Source: Chelonoidis abingdonii
Lineage: Eukaryota > Chordata > Testudines > Testudinidae
DNA: 64,000 nucleotides
Direction: 5' to 3'
NCBI RefSeq assembly: GCF_003597395.2
Contig: NC_133773.1
Coordinates: 142,293,818 to 142,357,817 of the forward strand
The notes beneath the pieces are model-generated. The model saw only the letters and a list, made by a program, of their open reading frames with translations, was not told the DNA's origin and did not search any database. Below, one piece after another: positions 57,280 through 64,000 of the stretch. Both the position numbers and the translations under genes were made by a program. How positions within the stretch are numbered: the stretch's first letter is position 1; each line of letters starts with the position of its first letter.

Positions 57280-57835
57280 GCCCCGTCCGTACAGGGTGGC
57301 GAACAGAACCTGGAAGCAATGCCTAAAGTCAGTTCCACCGAAACAAGATCCCAGCCAGGAAAATTAGTTCCCAACAGCCACCATTGTATGTGTGTAAACA
57401 CCCCACTCCCAATCCCGGTGCTCCATGTGTGAACTTTCCCTCTAAAGCAGAAGGGGCACAGCTCCTGCTGGGCATCTTCCACCATCCAGAGCAGGTGTGG
57501 CTTCCTTGATGGGGGAGGGGGCAAAGACTGAGCAGGCTTGGGAGAGGAATGGGCAGGCTGCCGTCTTTCACATGTGTGCGCACACCCAGCTTCATCACAC
57601 GTAGATAGGAAAGATAACACAGTCCCCAAGATGGTATTATGTCTTCTGCAGAGAATCACTGGCTGGCACGAGTTTCTGGGGGCAGGGCCGGAGCAGTGCT
57701 GGGGTCGGAGCAGGGCTGGGTAGCGCTCCCTCCCCACCCCACCTCTCTGCGGGGCTGATCTGGGCCCTGCTGCACCCTTTCGAATGTTCCTCTGTACCCC
57801 CCAGGTGTGGCACCCCACAGTTTGGGGACCACTCT
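57280..57835. mobile_element. Composite of decayed DNA-transposon pieces
   Basis: The left part opens with 'ctggccccgtccgtacagg', a MITE-like end. The right part ends with 'gtttggggaccactctgg', the complement of a CAGNGTGGTCCCCAAAC hAT end. The two do not pair with each other, so at least two truncated elements are likely. The 183-codon minus-strand frame here has no known domain. Confidence 0.4.
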
Positions 57836-57847
57836 GGTAGACTCTCT

Positions 57848-58022
57848 GGTGTGCAATCAGTGTTCCCTAGTGCACTTTAACGTAGTACGGTTTTAAAGAA
57901 CTCTACGTTAAAGCACACTGGGGAACTTTTAGTTCACACAAACAGGGTCTACATGGACCAGTTAGTGCGCAACACCTTAGTGCACATTAGAAATCACACC
58001 CCTAGTGCACATTACCCCACCG
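57848..58022. mobile_element. MITE with TAGTGCAC palindromes
   Basis: 'gttccctagtgcactttaa' at 57862-57880 is inverted at 57910-57928. Further 'agtgcacatta' repeats follow. The interior boundary 'cagggtctacatgg' resembles a terminus. Confidence 0.55.
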
Positions 58023-58254
58023 GTTAGGTAGGTCCTGAGAGACAAGTACTGACATATGTAAAGTAGTACTTCTTCTGCCTTTCCAAGTTGAGGTTTGTTG
58101 CTTTGATGCATGAAAGCACCTGAAAACATAAGCCCTGTAGGAACCAATGCTCCATTAGCTAGTGGGAAGGAAAAGGCCTATAAGGCTTTCCAGTCCATAT
58201 CTCCCTTTTTGATTTAAGACCTAGAAAAAAAATCCAGGAGCATGGTGAACCAGT

Positions 58255-59374
58255 TGTGACGTGGTAACAAAATAGAGGTTGTGATAGAATATGCCCCATA
58301 TTCACACCCTGCACACTATTGTAATAATCTTTGTACAATGTATGCTTTGTAAGGTATCATTGAAAAACTCATAATTTGCTGGTTAGTATTGTCCTGGTAA
58401 GATATATGTGGCAACATTGTATGTGAAATTATAAGATTCCCCTGTAAAATGTTATTAACAGATGTTCAAAACCCCACAGCCCTGCCTATTTAGAAGACAA
58501 GTCTGTCCTAAATGAAGAAATGTGTGCGTGCCTTAATGTGCATTTAAAGAGTAAACAGAGTAATCAAACAGGTGGGAAAAAACCAGCAGGGAATATCCTT
58601 CCACATAGACTCTCAGTCTCCTGGTTCTCAGCTGGGAATGTTTTTCAAGAGGGGGACTGAAACTATAAACAGGGGGGACTAACACCCCAAAGCACATGTC
58701 TGTCTGTCTCTCTCCTTGCCCATCACATTCTCTGTACCTGAGAAGACAAAAGGAAACAGCCATTGGACTTTGGGAGAAGGGGTCCTGACCTGAAGATTTT
58801 GGTCAGTAATCTTATTGGAAGCATTTAGTGAGGAAATTTTGCTTGAATCTAATATAGTTTGTTAAATTAGGCACTAGTGAGCATTTGATCTTTTATTTTT
58901 CTTATAACCGTTTCTAACTTCTATGCCTCTTTACTTATACTCACTTAAAATCTCTCTATATATAGTTAATAAACTTGCTTTGCTATTTTATCTAATCCAG
59001 TGTGTTTAAGTTGAAGTATCTGGGAAACTGTTGAAGGTAATAAGCTGTTATATTATTCCTTTAAAGGAATAATGAACTTAATATATTTGTCCAGTAGAGG
59101 GCTGGGCAGTACAGGACATACATTTCTGGAGGAAGATCCAGAACTGGGATTGTGCTCGGATCACCCTGCTGCATAACCGAGACTGGTAAGAGCCAGGGTG
59201 TAGCTGGCAGGGTGCAGCTATACACAGACACTCAGTGTGGCTTTGCTGCTGGAAAGTTGTTTGTGAGCAGCCCAGGTGGGAGCTACTACAGCAAGGCATT
59301 ATAAGGAACCAAAGGTTGCAGGGCAGGGGTGACACAGCCCCCCACTGATTTGGATTGTGCCCTGTTATGTCACA
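58255..59374 (+). mobile_element. Solo LTR (endogenous retrovirus-type)
   Basis: A unit of about 1.12 kb that begins TGTGAC and ends GTCACA. A TATA-like 'ctctatatatag' is at 58954-58965 and overlaps the region just before AATAAA at 58968-58973, followed by 'cttgctttgc', as in LTR promoter and R regions. No coding interior was seen. The flanks (ccagt and cagat) do not give a convincing duplication, so the exact left edge could instead be TGTGATAG at 58280. Confidence 0.6.
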
Positions 59375-59577
59375 CAGATGCCCCTGGAAAATTGAAGTCC
59401 ACCCTTGACAGCTGCTGGCTGCCACCGACAATAATGTCCATAACCAATGCTTTCCATTCTGCATTACCTTCCATTTGAGGATGTCTATAACAGCTTTATA
59501 AAAGTTCATCTGTGAAGCCTGTCGCAATCCCCAGAAGGTACATTTTATAAATGAATAACTCAAGAGCAAAGAGCTTA

Positions 59578-59858
59578 CGGCCCAAATTTTCAAACTTGGG
59601 TGCTATGGCACGTAAGCCCAGATCCACAAAGCTATTTAGGCGCCTAACTCCCGTTGACTTCAGTGGGAGCTGGACATCAAAATACCTTAGGAGTCTTTGA
59701 AAATCCCAGCCTAAATAAGTCAGGCACCCAACTCCCATGAATTTCTTTGTAATTTGGTGGGTCCTAAGCACTTGCAACCCACATGGAAGTTCATGGATAT
59801 TAAGCCCTACGTCTCTCAAGTTGGGCACCCTCTTGCCCCATTTTGAATATTTGGGCCA
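59578..59858. mobile_element. MITE with TGGCCCAAATNTTCAAA ends
   Basis: The left end 'cggcccaaattttcaaact' and the right end 'ttttgaatatttgggcca' are inverted repeats. The interior repeats 'cctaactcccgttgacttca' and 'cacccaactcccatgaa'. Confidence 0.65.
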
Positions 59859-60472
59859 TAGTGACTCTGTGGCAGACCTGGGGCACCTTTTGACCCCTTG
59901 ACTCTAACCACTTGACAACACTGATGTCCTGTTTGATTCGTTAATGTACGTACTAGCACTAAGCAGAACCACTTCTTAGCAGGTCCTTGCTGTCAGCTTG
60001 AAATATTTCCCAGTGAACTTCCAAAGCAAAGTAAGCAGCACCCTATAGGGACAATGTTTCTCTTGCTGGGAGTTGAACAGTTTTTTTTAAGGGGTTAGGG
60101 AAAAGAGGAATGATAGGAGATGCTCTTGTATATAAAGCAAGCCCTGATGTATCACACATTCCAGTCGCTATGCTGAAACACTCGGAATTCAGTGTGGGAT
60201 AGATAATCTGAGCTTTGCTTTAGTAAATCTTTTGCAGTTTCCAGAGTGAGAAACAACTGGCACTTGCTGACTGGGTGCAAACTCCAGACTGCTATCTCGT
60301 TAACGTCAAAGTTTTGAGGGAGCAGGCAGGATCTTGCGAAAGGATGAGAAAACCTCCTGTTAGAGCAAGAAAGAGGCTAGCAGGGTTCCAAATGAGACTT
60401 TATGTCATTGTCTAGAGAAGCAGAGACAGTTACTTAAAAACTACTCACTTCTTTCCAGTGATTCACTCTTAA
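59859..60472. other. Intron 3, nothing recognised
   Basis: No exon or repeat could be supported. Confidence 0.5.
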
Positions 60473-60702
60473 GCCTTGTCTATACTGGGGACACTTTTGC
60501 AAAGATTTATCACTGTTGCCAATTCCAGTGTAGATGGGCTGCGTGCAGCATTTAAAGCACATATCCTATGAGCCTACTTAGGGTGGGTCTTTCCTTGCTT
60601 ATGCACGCTGACAGTTCATCTACAGTAAGTCTCCAGTGATGCTAACTCTGATTTCAGCAACAATGAGAAATTTTTGCCAAAGTTTCCTAGAGTAGACAAG
60701 GC
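60473..60702. mobile_element. MITE with GCCTTGTCTA ends
   Basis: The left end 'gccttgtctatactgggg' and the right end 'agagtagacaaggc' are inverted repeats. The interior has the paired 'caaagatttatcactgttgc' and 'gcaacaatgagaaatttttg' blocks. Confidence 0.7.
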
Positions 60703-61071
60703 TTCAGCATGTGAACAGAAAATAATCCACTCTCACTCAGATCCATGGACTCTACATGTTACTGAAGTTAGTGAAGGAGACTTAGTCCCTTCAAATTGCA
60801 CAATTAACACTCATATTTTTACAATCAGATCTGTTAACGGGTAGGTTTGCGGTTGAAGCATCCTTTATATTTTTTAATTGAAGAGTTACTTTCAAGTGTT
60901 GTCTTATACAGTGGAACTTGTATTAATTTAGGTGGAATATATGGGCTAAAGATATAAACATAATTCAATTACCATCCCATATTAAACAATGTTAAACAAG
61001 TTTTGAGGTTTAGTATAGAGACTTCAGCTTGCTTAGTGCCATGATAAATACACCATTCAAACTCCTTTTAA
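60703..61071. other. Intron 3, nothing recognised
   Basis: No exon or repeat could be supported. Confidence 0.5.
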
Positions 61072-62350
61072 CTTTTTTTTATTGAAGATAAAGAAAGGAC
61101 AGAAAAACAGTTAAAAGGAAAAGAAATGGAAAGTATTGAGGCTTTCATTTTTTTAACAGCATCCCTTGTTCCCTATCCCTTTAGCCGGAGAGAATTTTAG
61201 AAGGAACCCACCCCACCCCCCTTTGTCAGTCTCTTAGATGGTATCAAAGACGGTAATAATGATCCTGCTGGGGAAGAGAGAAGAAGTGAGTTGAGATGGG
61301 CTGGAGCTGTTGTTAAAGTCGGATCCTGTTTCATCCCAGGTGGTGGTTGGGATTCAGCTGGAGGTGGTAGAGGTGATGATGTCATCTGGGACCCTCTCTC
61401 TGTCCCAGTCTGGTCAGGACATGTCTCAGGATCAGGATGACGAAGGCCTGGGGTCCCAGGAGGTGATAGGGGTGGCAGCCATGATGGTGAAGCTTGCTTC
61501 AGTAGCCAATTTTTCTCCTTTAAGTCTCTTAATTTAAGGTCTCGCGAAGGGAATGGTGGGTGGAATAGCCCATCCCCTCGTTATTTTGTCGACCAGTTAG
61601 GCCATTTCTGACACATGAATTTTGGTTTGCTGATTTTTTTCTTCCCATTTTTTTTGTTTATCAAGCATGATTTTTAACACAGTCCATGAGTTACTTTAGT
61701 TAGTAGGCCTTCATGTTTGGGCTAATTTTAATTATTTTGTCTCCTTTTCATACCTTTGTCCGTCAGCATTTGTTGTTATAGGTTACTGTGACATTTTGCG
61801 AACTTTTATGTACTTTATCCAGTTGGGCTCACAATTAGGGCAAATGTGTGGGCCCAATTATTACAATGAACCCCAAGTGAGTAATGCTTCTGTTTAACCA
61901 AAGATCGGTTACCATTCCCCTGGGGTTACTTGGGTTTGTGTCTCCTCACTATGCTCTGGGTCTGCCAAGCCCGTGACAAAGCCTTGCTGCCAGAGACATC
62001 CAACCTTAAGGAAGTCAGTAGGAAGGAGAGTTAGGTGGTTGCACTCTGGGGTTCGTGGAGTTTTATGGCACTGCTAGAGCTGGTTGGGAGGATGCATCCA
62101 GCCGGCTTCGTTATCTGCTGCTAAGCTCTGTAGGAGCACAGCTGCAGAGCAGCTCTCTGCAACTTAAGATCCTTTTCTACAAATCTCCAGGGACCCCAAT
62201 TATCTAATGGTTTTGGGTGTTATCCCCTCCATCTTTTGAATAATCACGTAGAAACTCCCAGGGATGTCTTAAGTTCACATGTTCTTGTTCTTTACACAAA
62301 TCGCTGGTGCGTCCGTCACAAAGTAGTAAGGTCCCTGCTCTTGGAACTGA
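61072..62350. repeat. Probable unclassified interspersed repeat
   Basis: The phrases 'atcccctcgttattttgtcg' (61581-61600), 'tccatgagttactttagtt' and 'ttcccctggggttacttgg' are remembered as recurrent in turtle genomic sequence. They may belong to a retroelement, but no domain, terminus or duplication was found here. Confidence 0.3.
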
Positions 62351-62753
62351 AGGGAAAATAGAAACTTGGAAATCATGGATTAAAAAGTACTAATTTGTCA
62401 TCAACTAGTATGAGAGTGATTAGACTATAATCTTGGAGCATTTGCAAATGGTCCCTGGAGCCAGTTCCTTCACAGTGGTGAAGCATGTGTCAATGAAACA
62501 GGAGGCAGACCTGTCATCCTAAAAAGTTGCCATGGCCATAGGCTGTGCTCCTTGTCTGCCACTGCCCGTCTGGGTTGCTGCACAGAAAGTGAAGTCCTTT
62601 AAAAATGGTTCGGTTTGCTCTGGTTTGGTTTTGTTTTGGTTTTTTACTTGATGTTTCTTTTGTGTAAATCCAAGTTTGAGCAAATTTGCTACTAACACCA
62701 AAACTGGAGGGGTAGCAAACGCTTGGAGGGGACACAAACTGCAAAGTGGCTAG
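62351..62753. other. Intron 3, nothing recognised
   Basis: No exon or repeat could be supported. Confidence 0.45.
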
Positions 62754-63600
62754 TGTGACAGGTATGGCAATTTCCTGCAGTATTCTGGGTAAATCTTAAT
62801 GGATTAAGTTTAAGTACTTTGGGAGTACGTTGTATTAAAAATGCAAATGGTTATGTATTATTTTGGGATTGCACATAATGTCTCTAGGGGGGCAGTCGTG
62901 ACTAATGTAAACCCTGGGAACGGTTAAGAGCTTCAAAGGACTATTTGAAACAATGGGCAGACAAGAAGGAACTTGTAAAGTGAAGTGGGTTTTCCAGGAA
63001 ATCTCAAAGGGGAAGTGTATGCAAATGTAAACTCCTCCATTTGTGCAAGAATTCAGCTTTTAGAAGCTTCCCTCTGAAGCTCATCACCTGTTACATGAGG
63101 ACAAGATCAGAGGCCCAGACTATATAAAGGAAGGACTCTGATTCGTGGGTGTTCTTGTTCTGAACAAAAGGTGATACGAACTTGTAACCACAGTAGAGCC
63201 CTTGGGTGAGGTTTGAAGGACTGACACCTGCCAGAGCTCTTGTTGGAGTTGGGGTGATCTCTGGTAAGCTTATTAGCATGTGTGTAGGTTCTTCTCTTGT
63301 TTTAATATGCTTTCTCTGTCCTGCTTTCCCCTTAAGAATAAATGTGCTTGCTTAGAAAGAGTGGTGTGGTAACTGTGGGCAATTACTCTGTTTATAGCCT
63401 CTGTGGAGAAAGCAGAGCAGGCCTGCTTAGGCAGTATGACTTTCTGGGGAACTCTCAGCATAAGCAGGGAACTGTGCAGCCTGGAAAAACCCTGGTCAGG
63501 AGGGAGAGAAATGTGGGTCTCTGCTCGAGAGAGAGGACAGCTGAGGTTCTAAGAGCCTAGAGTGGGTGACCTTGCTGAACCATGAAGGGGAAATTCAGGT
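62754..63600 (+). mobile_element. LTR (endogenous retrovirus-type), right edge uncertain
   Basis: Starts TGTGACAGG. It has a TATA box (tatataaagg, 63121-63130) and then AATAAA at 63337-63342 followed by 'tgtgcttgcttag', which gives U3-R-U5 order on the + strand. The 3' edge is placed by eye after the U5-like 'gtgggtctctgctcgag' block. No internal viral coding sequence is visible. Confidence 0.55.
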
Positions 63601-64000
63601 GCAGTTGCCCTGAATGCTGACATGTGGTATGTAATTCTATATTATTAATGTACAGTAACTCCTGTGTGAAATAGGAACACCTGTGGTAGGAGACTGCCCA
63701 AAAGTAGCCCCTTATTTAGAAACCATGGGCTGAGTCAGATAAGCATAACTCTGGGATAACTCTGCTTACTTTAGTGCTGCTGCTTTGGATTCACAGTAGT
63801 GTAAATGAGATCAGAATTTGGCCCTCCATCTCTAACATGGCCAGAGAAAGTGCGAATGGAATCCCTAGCTAAAACAGAGACCTGCTGTCAGCAGCCAGCC
63901 ACTGGCTGGCAAAACCAACTACTCACAGTGTTGAATCTATTGGAAAAATGTTGTAGACTTACTGAAAACAGAAAATGAATTAGAGTATAAAAAAAGTGAA
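63601..64000. other. End of window, MITE fragment
   Basis: 'agtgtaaatgagatcagaat' at 63800-63819 followed by 'ttggccc' resembles the end of MITEs like 48601. Nothing else was recognised, and SFXN5 exon 4 is not here. Confidence 0.4.

Noticed and set aside
57267..57818. 183-codon minus-strand frame
   Set aside because: It lies in GC-rich decayed transposon sequence ending in a hAT terminus; no domain seen.
59078..59593. 171-codon minus-strand frame
   Set aside because: It mostly overlaps the LTR at 58255-59374 and the flank of a MITE; no domain recognised.
50279..64000. Search for SFXN5 exon 4 (a LWSAQKIKQA-like segment)
   Set aside because: No reading resembling it with splice sites was found by eye; it probably lies beyond the window.

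Overview
The window is a 64 kb piece of vertebrate nuclear DNA, very probably from a turtle (or another non-avian sauropsid). The evidence is its repeats. There are CR1 LINE tails ending in the ATTCTATGA-type 3' repeat, many hAT-type and TAA/TTA-flanked MITEs, Penelope-like element (PLE) fragments, MIR and L2 relics, and several retroviral-type LTRs. The family names rest on recognition by eye; no alignment was possible.

One protein-coding gene can be supported. It is the 5' part of SFXN5 (sideroflexin-5) on the + strand. Exon 1 (coding 14720-14776) starts inside a CpG island. Exon 2 is at 32183-32251 and exon 3 at 49480-49557, separated by introns of about 17.4 and 17.2 kb. All three exons join in phase 0 and give the first 68 residues of the protein. 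Exon 4 was not found, so the gene should continue past the right edge. No coding sequence for another host gene was recognised.

Layout. 1-2760: low-repeat DNA ending in AATAAA, possibly the 3' UTR of an upstream co-directional gene. 2761-14440: intergenic, rich in CR1, MITE and PLE copies, with one assembly-type duplication around a single N at 8125. 14450-15320: promoter with five tandem ZNF143/THAP11-like (SBS) motifs, then the CpG island and exon 1. 14777-32182: intron 1, with a PLE copy that carries a solo LTR, several MITEs and a minisatellite-bearing hAT element. 32252-49479: intron 2, with a 1.2 kb CR1 carrying reverse-transcriptase remnants, an older L3-like LINE, two hAT MITEs with 8-bp duplications and another PLE hairpin. 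49558-64000: intron 3, with a hAT element 85 bp after the exon 3 donor, an L2 endonuclease relic and at least two LTRs.

The most notable non-genic signals are two. First, PLE-derived short insertions recur as inverted-arm structures in which one arm carries a 34-42 bp tail and the other stops at the same internal site, each with a target duplication of 9-15 bp. Second, there is the array of SBS motifs at the SFXN5 promoter, with similar motifs inside an upstream MITE-like repeat. No CRISPR array, operon, rRNA gene or intact mobile element was seen.
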